A DNA stretch of 64,000 bases from Candidatus Lachnoclostridium avicola (GCA_019114465.1 DXFM01000022.1:1-64000); one strand, 5' to 3'. Positions 1 through 8,058 are shown, numbered from the stretch's first letter. Notes: generated by a model from the letters alone, not told the origin. Program-made: numbers and translations.

Positions 1-363
1 GAGCTGGAAGCCGGCCATATGGTGATCTTAGGCTATGACCGGAGCCTTAAAAAGCTGAACCTCTACGACACAAAGGCATTCCAGTCGCTTGGCGCCAACG
101 GGTATTATATTGCGGCATGGTACCAGCGGCATATCCTCTATCCGCATATGAACCCAGGGATATCTTTCGTTCTGGATGGGGAGGAATATCTCGCAGGGCA
201 GCTGTTTGCCTCAGAGAAGTATAACAGTTATGTGGAGAAACGGTATCAGAGCAAGTTTGATGCATTGGATACCAAGTATGGTCGTCTGGCAGGGAGTACA
301 TTATATCTCGCCAGCGGCAGTTTTTCCATCGACCAGACGGCCTATCTTCTTATAAGGATTTGA
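1..363 (+). CDS. Unrecognised protein fragment, cut by the window edge
   Basis: The frame is open from base 1 to a TGA at 361-363, so the start lies outside the window; the first internal ATG is at 19. I do not recognise the family. The visible part is soluble-looking and rich in aromatic residues (GANGYYIAAWYQRHI, then GISFVLDGEEYLAGQLF), without signal peptide or membrane segment. The last dozen or so residues look like read-through into unrelated sequence, because the nuclease-like frame that follows begins in another phase around 345-360. It is probably a broken gene, or the tail of a mobile-element cargo protein. No function is assigned. Confidence 0.4.
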   Translation, partial: ELEAGHMVILGYDRSLKKLNLYDTKAFQSLGANGYYIAAWYQRHILYPHMNPGISFVLDGEEYLAGQLFASEKYNSYVEKRYQSKFDALDTKYGRLAGSTLYLASGSFSIDQTAYLLIRI

Positions 364-1220
364 TCCGCGACTGGTATGAGGGATATCGTTTCGGGGATAC
401 AGACGTATATTGCCCTTGGGATGTGATTAATTACTGTGATGTGCTGTTGGCGGATCCGCATGCAGAACCGGAAAACTACTGGGCCAACACCAGCGGAAAT
501 GATCTGATTCGACGCCTGCTGAAGAAAGCGAATCAAAGCACAAGAAATGAGATTGAGCAGTTGCTCAACGGCGGAACCATCATAAAAACCATCCGTCAGG
601 AACTGACCTACAGGGAAGTAGAGGATTCCATTGATAATATCTGGAGTGTCCTTTATTCTACAGGGTATCTGACCTGTCGCAGGAGAGTGCCGGGGAAACA
701 GATAGAATTGGCATTGCCCAACCGGGAAGTAAAAGAGCTGTTTCTCGATTTGGTAAAGAATTGGTTTGAAGAAACGATCCAGGCAGACTCTGCAAGGATC
801 AATCGCTTCTGTGCTGCATTCTCTGAAGGAAACGTAGCTACTATCCAGGATATGCTCCACGATTACCTGTGGGAGTCCATCAGTGTTAGAGACACGGCAG
901 TACGCAGGAACATGAAGGAGGACTTTTATCATGGGATGCTGCTGGGACTTTTGCGGAGTCAGGACAGCTGGCTTGTAAGATCCAACGCGGAGACGGGAGA
1001 AGGATACAGTGATATTTCCATTCAAACACCGGAGAGAGTGGGAATGATCATTGAGCTGAAGTATGCGGATGATGGGAACCTGGAGGCGGCATGCAAAAAA
1101 GCATTGAAGCAGATCGAGGACAGGAAATATGGAGAAGGGCTGAGACGCCAGGGAGCAAAGAAAATCCTAAAATACGGAATCTCATTTTGTGAAAAGGAAT
1201 GCATGGTGGTGATGGCATAA
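360..1220 (+). pseudogene. C-terminal half of an AAA-ATPase-like / PD-(D/E)XK nuclease-superfamily protein
   Basis: The fragment begins at the WYEGYRFGD...YCPWDVINY block. In AAA-ATPase-like proteins (the family often annotated DUF1703/PDDEXK_9) that block lies just after the P-loop ATPase part. The C-terminal nuclease-like fold is present, with D218 in GYSDISI, E232 and K234 in IIELKY, and the QI.DRKY helix that follows. These match the D...ExK signature, so catalytic residues appear intact. The Walker A/B half is missing: upstream sequence is unrelated and in another phase. The only start is a TTG at 360 with no convincing ribosome site. I therefore read it as a 5'-truncated remnant. The biological role of intact homologues is unsettled. 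Confidence 0.6.
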
Positions 1221-1324
1221 AGCCGCTAAATACTCCTTGGATGAGATTTGGGAGCTTTTGGATTTCATAGGTTAGCGATCTGAGCTAATTGGTATAAGTA
1301 ATAGCAATCAGCGAAGATGATCCA

Positions 1325-2017
1325 GTGGAAGGACAGCGCCTGCTTTCTCTGTGCGACGATATTCTCTCTGCAAGTCAGATCGAGCATACCGCACAGCATT
1401 TCCCCAATACAGAGACTTTATCGCAGGTGCTGGAACAAAACAGCAAAGCCTTTGACTTCCTGCTTTTAGACATTCAGATGAAAGGGCAAAGCGAGATGGA
1501 TTTGGCGAAGGAACTGTATCGCCGCCATGTCCCGTTGCGATTCCTTTTTATCACCGGCTGTCCGGAATATGCCTTGGAAGGATATGAAGTTCATCCCATT
1601 CACTACCTGCTCAAGCCAGTAGAACCGGCAACCCTGGAGGAGGTCCTGCTGCGGGATTGGGAAGAGAATTGCAGGGCCAAAAATCTTCTGTTTCGTTCCG
1701 GTGGAAAAACTCTGACCTTGCCTGTAGCGGATATCCGTTATATGGAAAGCAGGAACCATACTCTGGCGGTTTGTACGACGGAATCGGAATACACCTTTCC
1801 TCTTTCTCTTTCAGAGGCGGAGAGTCTTGCTCCGCCCGGAGCGTTCTACCGCTGCCATAACAGCTTTCTGGTAAATATCCGGCAGGTGGAGGAAATCAGG
1901 CGTACATCCCTTCGCCTTCGAGATGGATCTGAGCTCCCTGTGGGCCGGCGGTATTATCGTTCTTTTCAGACGGCTTTTATCCATTTTATCAATCAGAATA
2001 TTCAGACAATCGGATAG
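1325..2017 (+). CDS. LytTR-family response regulator, 5' end apparently damaged
   Basis: This is a two-domain regulator: a CheY-like receiver (about residues 1-115, phospho-acceptor in FDFLLLDIQM, conserved T in FLFITG, K in YLLKPV) and a C-terminal LytTR DNA-binding domain (DIRYMES, then FYRCHNSFLVNIRQVEEI). Homology clearly extends upstream of the GTG at 1325: in frame, VIAISEDDP supplies the first strand and acidic pair of the receiver from about 1298, but a TAA at 1295 precedes it and no normal start codon or ribosome site fits. Either a rare start (GTA/ATA) is used or the start has mutated away. No histidine kinase neighbours it, so it is an orphan. Such regulators usually control peptide-signalling or surface genes; the target here is unknown. 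Confidence 0.7.
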   Translation: MEGQRLLSLCDDILSASQIEHTAQHFPNTETLSQVLEQNSKAFDFLLLDIQMKGQSEMDLAKELYRRHVPLRFLFITGCPEYALEGYEVHPIHYLLKPVEPATLEEVLLRDWEENCRAKNLLFRSGGKTLTLPVADIRYMESRNHTLAVCTTESEYTFPLSLSEAESLAPPGAFYRCHNSFLVNIRQVEEIRRTSLRLRDGSELPVGRRYYRSFQTAFIHFINQNIQTIG

Positions 2018-2107
2018 GGAAAGGGACTTTCCCTATCAAATCTTGAATGCCGCCGGCAGGGGAGTTATACTATAAATGATAAAATCTGTGTTGTATGGGA
2101 GGAGCAG

Positions 2108-2446
2108 ATGATGGATATGAGCAAAGATAAGAACGAACAAATCTGGATTATCGTGGACAGCAATGATGAGGAGACGGTGGCTGCGTTAAAGGACGTTTTT
2201 GAAGATTATGATATTGTGGAGGAGAATCATTGCACGGGCTGCGGATTTTTAGCGATTGTAGTCGGCGCGGTTACCTTTTTGGCCAGTTCTGAAAATGCCA
2301 GGGCGGTTTTAGAAGGACTATTTGAAAGAGAAAAAATCGAAATTGAATATGAGGGGATTAAAATAAAAGGTTCATTTTCCCATGTTCGTACATTGCTGAA
2401 AGAATTGCTGGAAGAGAAGAATAAAGATAAAGCGAAAACAGAGTAG
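2108..2446 (+). CDS. Small protein with one hydrophobic segment, possibly EACC1-like
   Basis: A 112-residue protein with a GGGAGGAG ribosome site just before ATG 2108 (ATG 2111 also possible). It has an N-terminal strand (IWIIVDSNDEETVAALKDVF), a central hydrophobic stretch CGFLAIVVGAVTFLA near residues 45-60, then IEIEYEGIKIKG and a helical charged tail. This strand, hydrophobic/helix, strand-hairpin, helix order loosely resembles the effector-associated constant component EACC1 described from bacterial conflict systems. That similarity is my impression only. The next gene, a metalloprotease-like protein, starts 9 bases downstream, so the two are almost certainly co-transcribed. An AT-rich possible promoter region (TATACTATAAATGATA) lies at about 2066-2081. 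Confidence 0.55.
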   Translation: MMDMSKDKNEQIWIIVDSNDEETVAALKDVFEDYDIVEENHCTGCGFLAIVVGAVTFLASSENARAVLEGLFEREKIEIEYEGIKIKGSFSHVRTLLKELLEEKNKDKAKTE

Positions 2447-2455
2447 GACACGCGT

Positions 2456-3583
2456 ATGGATATTCATACTTATGTAAACAAACATAATCTCCTCCATGAA
2501 CCCAGATATGTAAAATACGAAGAAGAATTTCATGCGTTTGAGGATTTTATGCATGAAAAATACGGGATTAATTTTATTGAGATTTACAGTACAAAAATGT
2601 TCATGAAGCGGGTGAAGTTAAAGGACGGAAGTTACTTTGTTATAGACTGTCATTTCTGGAATCTGTTTGAACATTACCTGACTGCATACTATTTTTGTGT
2701 GGGCAGGTTTCCTTTCGGCTGCGATATGAACTATGTGCGTTATATGATCAGCAATCTGATCCTTCTGACCCAGGCCAGTCTCCAGGATGATATTCCCGCG
2801 CTGGCGCTGAGCTTCGCTCAGGAATATGAATATGCGGGGGCGTCGTTTAGGAAATATGATACTTTAGTGGCGGCGGAGAGCGATGTCGGTATTATCAATG
2901 AAGTTATAATTTTTGCATTTATGGCTGCCATACTGCATGAAACAGGTCATGAGCGTTTTCATAAGTTGTCGGCGGACGCATGCGGATACACGGGATTCAT
3001 GACATTCCTGAGAGAGGCCACGTCATTCGAACCGGAAGATGGGAAAATGCGGGAGATATTGAACAGAACAAAGGCAGTAATGGACAGTGGAGATCTGGTC
3101 AGCTGTGAAGAAATGTATTGCGATTTTTTCTCTGCTCTGGAAATGATTGATATTGTGGAAAAGGCACTGGGAAATCTCAAATCCTCCCGAGATAGGGCGA
3201 GGCTGATGCTTGAAGTGCTGATATTGCCGCTGATGTTTCAGGCGGAACTGGTTCAAAATCAGCTTCATTGGAGACATTTGTATTATTGCAGGAAAGAGAT
3301 GGAAAGAGACGGCCATAAAACGTGGATGCAGATAGAACGCTATTATAACCAGCTTACATCCAGAGGGTCTTTTTTGAGTTTCCTTTATCATTATTTGATA
3401 TGTCAAAAATGCGGGATAGATTCAGAATCTGTGAAAATAAAAAGCACTGCAGAGTTTGAAAATATTTCTCTTTCTTTGCTCAGAAGCGGAATCAGAATTC
3501 TGAACCGTGCGTGTGAAAATGAGGAGAAATATTCTGGATTCGAGGCACAGAGACTTCGAAACCAGATATTAAACTGGAGGTAA
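2456..3583 (+). CDS. Putative HEXXH zinc-metalloprotease-like protein
   Basis: I do not recognise the family as a whole, but residues 161-165 read HETGH (H161, E162, H165), a gluzincin-type HEXXH site on a hydrophobic helix (FAFMAAILHETGHERFH). About 55 residues later comes CEEMYCDFF, with E218/E219 and D223, spaced like the third-ligand ExxxD helix of M48/M78-type peptidases. The remaining sequence is mostly helical and soluble-looking, with no signal peptide, and ends in a helical region without obvious domains. It follows the small membrane-like protein by 9 bases and is likely its partner. Candidate roles are a cytoplasmic regulatory or suicide protease in a defence or stress module. The motif could be coincidental, but the paired third-ligand motif argues otherwise. 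Confidence 0.6.
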   Translation: MDIHTYVNKHNLLHEPRYVKYEEEFHAFEDFMHEKYGINFIEIYSTKMFMKRVKLKDGSYFVIDCHFWNLFEHYLTAYYFCVGRFPFGCDMNYVRYMISNLILLTQASLQDDIPALALSFAQEYEYAGASFRKYDTLVAAESDVGIINEVIIFAFMAAILHETGHERFHKLSADACGYTGFMTFLREATSFEPEDGKMREILNRTKAVMDSGDLVSCEEMYCDFFSALEMIDIVEKALGNLKSSRDRARLMLEVLILPLMFQAELVQNQLHWRHLYYCRKEMERDGHKTWMQIERYYNQLTSRGSFLSFLYHYLICQKCGIDSESVKIKSTAEFENISLSLLRSGIRILNRACENEEKYSGFEAQRLRNQILNWR

Positions 3584-3613
3584 ATCCTTAATGTTGAAGG
3601 AGCGGATCAGGCA

Positions 3614-4273
3614 ATGAAGGATTTTATGGACGCTGTGGCAGAGGCATTTGGTTCCTATGATGACCGGACAGATAGTCGGGATCCTGGCCTGAACGCAGTA
3701 GCCGCCCAGTTTGGCATTACGGCGCTGAAAGCCCGGAAGCTGTTGATTACCGCTGGTGTGTATTCCACATCTCTGAGCCGTCAGATTACCAGGCTGAAGT
3801 CGGAGGAGGTGGAACTGGAACTGATCATACACATCACAGGCTTAAGCCGGGCCTCTGTTCATTCCTACCTTCCGTATACAAAAGGCCCTTACAGGCTGGA
3901 CAAACTATCGGCCAATGCGGAACGGGTCCGTTTGTACCGGGAACGGAAAAATAAATGCGCAGAGTTCAGCGCTGAACTGTCAGCCCTGTCAGCCCAGGAA
4001 CAGGAAACTGCATTGTGGAATATGCTGGTCTACCTCCAGGGCTGCGTATTCCTCACGGCAAAAGGCCTGAAATTCACCTACCAAATCCGGGGCGGCGAGA
4101 TGTTTGTTAATCGGAAATCCAAGTCGGTCACCCAGGCCACAGTGTTTATGGCGTTCCGAAAAGCCATGGAGCTGGAAGGGATAGTTGCCGGACCGAAGAA
4201 GCTGGGAACTTTTGGGGCAAGTTATCTCTATCCCATCTTTGAGAGGCTGGGAGTGATCAAGAAATCCCATTGA
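3614..4273 (+). CDS. HTH protein of the uncharacterised Clostridia 'YLPY' family
   Basis: A 219-residue protein. An N-terminal sigma-like HTH (AVAAQFGITALKARKLLI, about residues 29-47) is followed by a second HTH that leads into SYLPYTKGPYRLD near residue 85. I associate this block with small HTH proteins common in Clostridia and their integrative elements. The C-terminal part (GGEMFVNRKSKSVTQATV, then GTFGASYLYPIFERLGVI) is also typical of that family. The start is supported by AAGGAGCGG about ten bases upstream. It lies 30 bases after the metalloprotease-like gene on the same strand and converges on the UPF0158 gene. DNA binding is likely; target and role are unknown. It is one reason to regard 1-5,100 as accessory DNA. 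Confidence 0.6.
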   Translation: MKDFMDAVAEAFGSYDDRTDSRDPGLNAVAAQFGITALKARKLLITAGVYSTSLSRQITRLKSEEVELELIIHITGLSRASVHSYLPYTKGPYRLDKLSANAERVRLYRERKNKCAEFSAELSALSAQEQETALWNMLVYLQGCVFLTAKGLKFTYQIRGGEMFVNRKSKSVTQATVFMAFRKAMELEGIVAGPKKLGTFGASYLYPIFERLGVIKKSH

Positions 4274-4293
4274 CTTTCATGGAAAATCTGCTG

Positions 4294-4701
4294 TTATTCA
4301 TATTCCAGGTTGTTCTCGCAGCACCATTCTATAGCCTTCATTCTATATTCGAATGCCTGGAACCTGTACCATTGCTCATCGATACCGAGCTGACGGATGG
4401 TATTCTTAAAACGTCGGAAAGCGCCTTTCCCACAGATTGCATTCTCGAGCTGGCTTCGGGCTGGCTCAGAAAGAGAATCAACAAATTCCTGCATCATATC
4501 ATATTCACGAATGTCAAAAGAAGTGGGGAGGCGGTAGAAACCGTGCTCATCAAGCTGGTCATAGGCTTTTTCTTTTTCGCCGCTGGTCATTGCCATATCG
4601 CTGATCCAAACGATTTCTCCGGTTTGACAGTCGAGAAAATACTCCGAATATTGGTCGGCCATTTCGATGGCGTTGACGATCTCTGATAATTTTACTTTCA
4701 T
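4294..4701 (-). CDS. UPF0158 family protein
   Basis: A 135-residue cytosolic protein beginning MKVKLSEIVNAIEMADQYSEYFLD, followed by a short hairpin TGEIVWISD. Both are hallmarks of UPF0158, a widespread family of unknown function often found on mobile DNA. The C-terminal half is acidic and aromatic (FRRFKNTIRQLGIDEQWYRF, then AIEWCCENN), also as expected. Length fits the family. A strong AAGGAGG lies eight bases before the ATG on the minus strand. It converges with the HTH gene (20 bases apart) and lies downstream of the small Cro/CI-type regulator on the same strand, so they may form a unit. No catalytic motif is visible. Confidence 0.75.
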   Translation of the reverse strand: MKVKLSEIVNAIEMADQYSEYFLDCQTGEIVWISDMAMTSGEKEKAYDQLDEHGFYRLPTSFDIREYDMMQEFVDSLSEPARSQLENAICGKGAFRRFKNTIRQLGIDEQWYRFQAFEYRMKAIEWCCENNLEYE

Positions 4702-4866
4702 GGTGATTGCCTCCTTATAATTGCAATGGTAAGCCTGAAGAATTTCGAGAATTTTATCTTTTGCCGGAGAGCTGTCCGCTCATCGTTCTTGAAAAGATCC
4801 GACGAGCAGACGGCTCCTTTGTTTTCCAGTTTTATCGGCGATTCATAGATATGACCGCAGAAGTGG

Positions 4867-5094
4867 TTATCCGCGCTGGGAACGCCTGCTGTTTTCCGGT
4901 TCATCTGTGAACTTCACGATGTCGTTGGGTGTACAGTTAAGAATTTGACACAGTCTTTCCAGGGTTATCAGCGTAATGTTTTTGTTTTTCCTCAGACGAT
5001 CAAGGGTTTTGTTGTCGATGCCGTTTTGAATCAGCCGGTATTGGGTAATTTTCTTCTTTTTCATTGTGGCCCAAAAGGGACTGAAGTTTATCAA
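4867..5094 (-). CDS. Small Cro/CI-type HTH regulator
   Basis: A 75-residue single-domain DNA-binding protein: FWATMKKKKITQYRLIQNG, then NKTLDRLRKNKNITLITLER and CQILNCTPNDIVKFTD. This is the compact Cro/CI (HTH_26-like) family that is abundant in Firmicutes and on their mobile elements. The start is a TTG at 5094-5092, chosen because GGGAGGTAACC stands eight bases upstream on the minus strand; the next methionine would cut off the first helix. About 165 bases of apparently non-coding sequence separate it from UPF0158 downstream. It probably autoregulates, and the AT-rich sequence just upstream (ATTATAATA around 5157) could hold its -10 element, though no clear operator is seen. Confidence 0.75.
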   Translation of the reverse strand: MINFSPFWATMKKKKITQYRLIQNGIDNKTLDRLRKNKNITLITLERLCQILNCTPNDIVKFTDEPENSRRSQRG

Positions 5095-5222
5095 ATTGGT
5101 TACCTCCCGTTTTTGTTTTGGCGCAGTGTCTGCGTATTGTCCAGGTTCTACGGTTTATTATAATATAGGACACTCAAAACTGGAAATGATAAAATGAGTG
5201 GGAGAAAAATATTTTCTGACAG

Positions 5223-5250
5223 TTGCTATTCCATTGCATTTTGGTATAAT
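5223..5250 (+). promoter_or_regulatory. Sigma-A-type promoter of the lipoprotein gene
   Basis: TTGCTA at 5223-5228, 16 bases, then TATAAT at 5245-5250, preceded by TG (extended -10). It lies about 60 bases before the lipoprotein start. Confidence 0.6.
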
Positions 5251-5314
5251 ATTTTTGTATGCTCAGGGTTGATTTACATATTTATGCGGGATAGTAGTTT
5301 CAGGAGGAGAGATG

Positions 5315-6223
5315 ATGAAAAAGTTAGTCAGCCGTTTTGCAGCGGGAATGCTGGCAGCGGTAGTTTTGCTGCCTGGCTGCGGCAGCTCTCAGACGGGTAC
5401 AGTGTATATTATGGGAGATGCCAAGTTGAAGCTGGAAGTGTCTTCCAGTGATACTGTAAAGGTGGAGGAAGGATTAAATCAGGAGGCGAATTCACTGATG
5501 ACGGTTTATTCTGGAATGGATAAGCCAATTGGTGAGGCTGCCGCCGGATATATCACTCAGATGGCGGAGACGGACCAGCCGGGACAGATGGTGGAGATCA
5601 ATGTACTGTCTGATGATTCGGACTGGGCGGAGACCATGGTGGGAGGCTTGAAGCAGGATCTTCAGGAATTGGCCCGGGAGTTGGATATTTCCCTTGTGAT
5701 CCAGACTGTGGAGGATCTCAATGACAGCGATATCCTTCAGGAACTGGAGGAGGAATCCAGAAGATCAGCGGCAGAGTCTTCAGCCCAGGAATCAGAGTCT
5801 GCAGAGGCGGCAGCGGCCCAGTCAGAAGAGCAGGAGTCGGAATCAGAAGAAGAGTCGGAAGAATCGGAAGAAGAGTCAGAAGCTCAGGAAACAGAACCGG
5901 CGGCAGAGGAGACCACAGCCCGTGAGACGGAAGCGGTAGTGGAGGAAACTGCTGTTCAGGAGACGGAACCGGCGGTGGAAGTAGAAGCAGAGACTCCGAC
6001 GGTTCAGCCGGAGACAGTGATCTATGAGGAAGCTCCGCCTGAGGCGGCGTCCATTTCCACTCAGGAGACAACGGCAGCCGTGCCAGTCCAGGAGTTTGAG
6101 GCAGCGCCTGCAGGAGAAACAGATACCGCGACAGAAGGGGCTGCTCCGGCGGATGTGACAGCATCGCCGGAGACAGAGGCAGCTTCAGAGACTATCAGCG
6201 GCCCGGGTGCGCAGCTGCCTTAA
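5315..6223 (+). CDS. Lipoprotein with a long acidic Glu/Ser/Ala/Thr-rich tail
   Basis: MKKLVSRFAAGMLAAVVLLPGC is a clear lipoprotein signal with lipobox LLPGC, so the mature protein is anchored by its cysteine to the outer face of the membrane. Residues up to about 145 form a compact domain (GTVYIMGDAKLKLEVSSS, later ITQMAETDQPGQMVEINVLS and GGLKQDLQELARELDI) that I do not recognise. The rest, about 150 residues, is low-complexity and strongly acidic (repeats of ESEEE, ETEPAAEET), likely an unstructured wall-spanning stalk. AGGAGGAG precedes the tandem ATGs at 5312/5315; 5315 has the better spacing. It is transcribed with or just before the VanZ-like gene. Function unknown. Confidence 0.8.
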   Translation: MKKLVSRFAAGMLAAVVLLPGCGSSQTGTVYIMGDAKLKLEVSSSDTVKVEEGLNQEANSLMTVYSGMDKPIGEAAAGYITQMAETDQPGQMVEINVLSDDSDWAETMVGGLKQDLQELARELDISLVIQTVEDLNDSDILQELEEESRRSAAESSAQESESAEAAAAQSEEQESESEEESEESEEESEAQETEPAAEETTARETEAVVEETAVQETEPAVEVEAETPTVQPETVIYEEAPPEAASISTQETTAAVPVQEFEAAPAGETDTATEGAAPADVTASPETEAASETISGPGAQLP

Positions 6224-6258
6224 CCTTAAAATGAAAAGGAAGAATAGGAAATAATTGG

Positions 6259-6867
6259 ATGGAAAATAGTGTTCATTCAGTTTTAAACTGCATGGCAGCA
6301 GATTTCGCAGAGCCGTTAGGGTATCTGATAGCCGGGTTCTTTCCGGCTCTGATTCTGACGGGAGCGGCAGCGCTGGTGAGATGGTATCTGTATGGCAGGA
6401 ACTGGAGAAACAAACTGGGGCCCATATTTTTGCTGGTTCTTTATGGCTATGTAGTGGCCAGACAGGCATTTTTTTCCAGAGTTCCAGGATCCCGTACAGG
6501 AGTTGACCTGGAAATTCTGACTACCTGGGGAGAGTCTCCGCAGTCTCATGCGTATGTGTTGGAGAATATTATTATGTTTCTTCCATTTGGATTTCTGATT
6601 CCGATCCTGTGGGATCCGGCCCGGAGAATCCAGATCTGTGTGGGCCTTGGAATCGGCGCCAGCTTGAGCATTGAAATTCTGCAATTTTTGACAAAACGGG
6701 GGCATTTCCAGACGGATGACATTCTCATGAATGGAGTCGGAACGCTTTTAGGATGGTGCGTTTTCTCTTATTATCTGCGAAGACGACGCCGTTCAGGGAA
6801 CGGTTTGTCTTTCCGTGCCGCTGGAAGATCTGCTGTCACACCCCGCGGCAGAAAATTTGGTTTATAA
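6259..6867 (+). CDS. VanZ-like family membrane protein
   Basis: A 202-residue polytopic membrane protein with about four to five hydrophobic segments. The family core is plain: VLENIIMFLPFGFLIPIL, then SLSIEILQF, RGHFQTDDILMNGVGTLLGW. In VanZ-like proteins this constellation of an E and a D-x-x-x-N pair in membrane segments is invariant; the family includes the teicoplanin-resistance protein VanZ, but most members are of unknown physiological role. The C-terminus is basic and extends past the last helix. The gene follows the lipoprotein by 35 bases and precedes the alcohol dehydrogenase by 27. There is no van cluster nearby, so a resistance role should not be assumed. The ATG at 6259 has only a weak ribosome site. 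Confidence 0.8.
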   Translation: MENSVHSVLNCMAADFAEPLGYLIAGFFPALILTGAAALVRWYLYGRNWRNKLGPIFLLVLYGYVVARQAFFSRVPGSRTGVDLEILTTWGESPQSHAYVLENIIMFLPFGFLIPILWDPARRIQICVGLGIGASLSIEILQFLTKRGHFQTDDILMNGVGTLLGWCVFSYYLRRRRRSGNGLSFRAAGRSAVTPRGRKFGL

Positions 6868-6894
6868 TTTTTTATAATACAGGAGGTAACAGCA

Positions 6895-8058
6895 ATGAAC
6901 AATTTTAAGTATTCAATTCCCACAACGATTTATTTCGGCAAAGATCAGCTGGGACATCTGGCTGAGCTGAAGGCAAGCGGAGAGCGGGTGCTGCTGGTGT
7001 ACGGCGGCGGCAGTATTAAGCGCAGCGGCCTGTACGATAGTGTGATGAAAATTCTCGCGGAGGCAGGACTGAAAGTGACTGAGCTCTCCGGTGTGGAACC
7101 CAACCCCAGGATTGAATCGGTTCGCAGGGGAGTGGATCTCTGCCGGGAAAACCAGATCGACATGGTGCTGGCGGTAGGCGGCGGTTCCGTGATTGACTGT
7201 GCCAAAGTGGTGGCAGCCGGCGCATGCTATGACGGAGATGCCTGGGATCTGGTGCTGGACGGCGGAAAGATCAAAGCGGCTCTTCCGGTTTACTCAGTGC
7301 TCACCCTGTCTGCCACAGGAAGTGAGATGGACAATTTTGCGGTTATCAGCGATATGTCGAAAAACGAGAAATGGGGAACAGGAAGCCCGCTGTTAAAACC
7401 GGTCATGTCTGTCCTTGATCCCACTTATACCTTCTCCGTCTCCAAAAAGCAGACGGCTGCAGGAACAGCGGACATGATGAGCCATACCTTTGAGAACTAT
7501 TTTACTAATGTCAAGGGAGCGGAGCTTCAGGGTCATCTCTGTGAGGCAGTACTGAAGACCTGCATTCAGTACGGACCGATAGCGATAAAAGAGCCGGATA
7601 ACTACGATGCCAGAGCAAATCTGATGTGGGCGGGCAGCCTGGCCATCAACGGACTGCTCAACGGCGGCGCGGAAGTGGCCTGGTGCGTGCATCCCATGGA
7701 ACATGAGCTGTCTGCTTTTTATGACATTACCCATGGAGAGGGTCTGGCCATCCTTACCCCGGTATGGATGAGCTTCGTACTGAAAAAGGATCCTTCTAAA
7801 ACAGGCCAGCTGGCAGCCTACGGCCGCAGCGTATGGGGACTTTCCGGAGAGGATCAGGAAGTAGCTCAGGCAGCTATTGACAAGACGGCCCAGTTCTTCT
7901 TTGAGACCATGGGTATGCCGAAAAATCTCCGGGAAGTGGGAATTACGGAGAAAACTCATTTTGAGGAGATGGCGGCCAAAGCGGAGGCAGGCTGTCATGG
8001 AAGCTTCGTGCCTCTGACAAAGGAGGATATTGTCTCCATTTATGAGGCAGCATTCTAA
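6895..8058 (+). CDS. Iron-containing alcohol dehydrogenase (butanol dehydrogenase type)
   Basis: A 387-residue type III alcohol dehydrogenase of the BdhA/YqhD group, interconverting aldehydes and alcohols with NAD(P)H in the cytoplasm, typically a fermentation end step. The Rossmann part has VLLVYGGGSIKRSG and the pyrophosphate loop VLAVGGGSVIDCAK. The metal site is in the helical half: D in GTADMMSH, then H residues in WCVHPMEHELSAFYDITHGEG. FENYFTN between them is also typical. Full family length. A clear AGGAGGTAACAGC precedes the ATG. A strong hairpin lies just downstream, shared with the converging yolD-like gene. Substrate (butanal versus others) cannot be read from sequence. Confidence 0.9.
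   Translation: MNNFKYSIPTTIYFGKDQLGHLAELKASGERVLLVYGGGSIKRSGLYDSVMKILAEAGLKVTELSGVEPNPRIESVRRGVDLCRENQIDMVLAVGGGSVIDCAKVVAAGACYDGDAWDLVLDGGKIKAALPVYSVLTLSATGSEMDNFAVISDMSKNEKWGTGSPLLKPVMSVLDPTYTFSVSKKQTAAGTADMMSHTFENYFTNVKGAELQGHLCEAVLKTCIQYGPIAIKEPDNYDARANLMWAGSLAINGLLNGGAEVAWCVHPMEHELSAFYDITHGEGLAILTPVWMSFVLKKDPSKTGQLAAYGRSVWGLSGEDQEVAQAAIDKTAQFFFETMGMPKNLREVGITEKTHFEEMAAKAEAGCHGSFVPLTKEDIVSIYEAAF

Noticed and set aside
4698-4904. Small frame between the UPF0158 and HTH genes on the minus strand, and one on the plus strand
   Set aside because: Both have weak starts, overlap the HTH gene end and resemble no known protein; the 165-base gap is left as non-coding.
5718-6164. Pro/Leu-rich frames opposite and within the lipoprotein tail
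   Set aside because: They are alternate readings of the acidic low-complexity repeat; no starts with ribosome sites.
6259-6867. Glycopeptide-resistance cluster from the VanZ-like gene
   Set aside because: No vanHAX-type or two-component genes are nearby; VanZ-like proteins are common without resistance.
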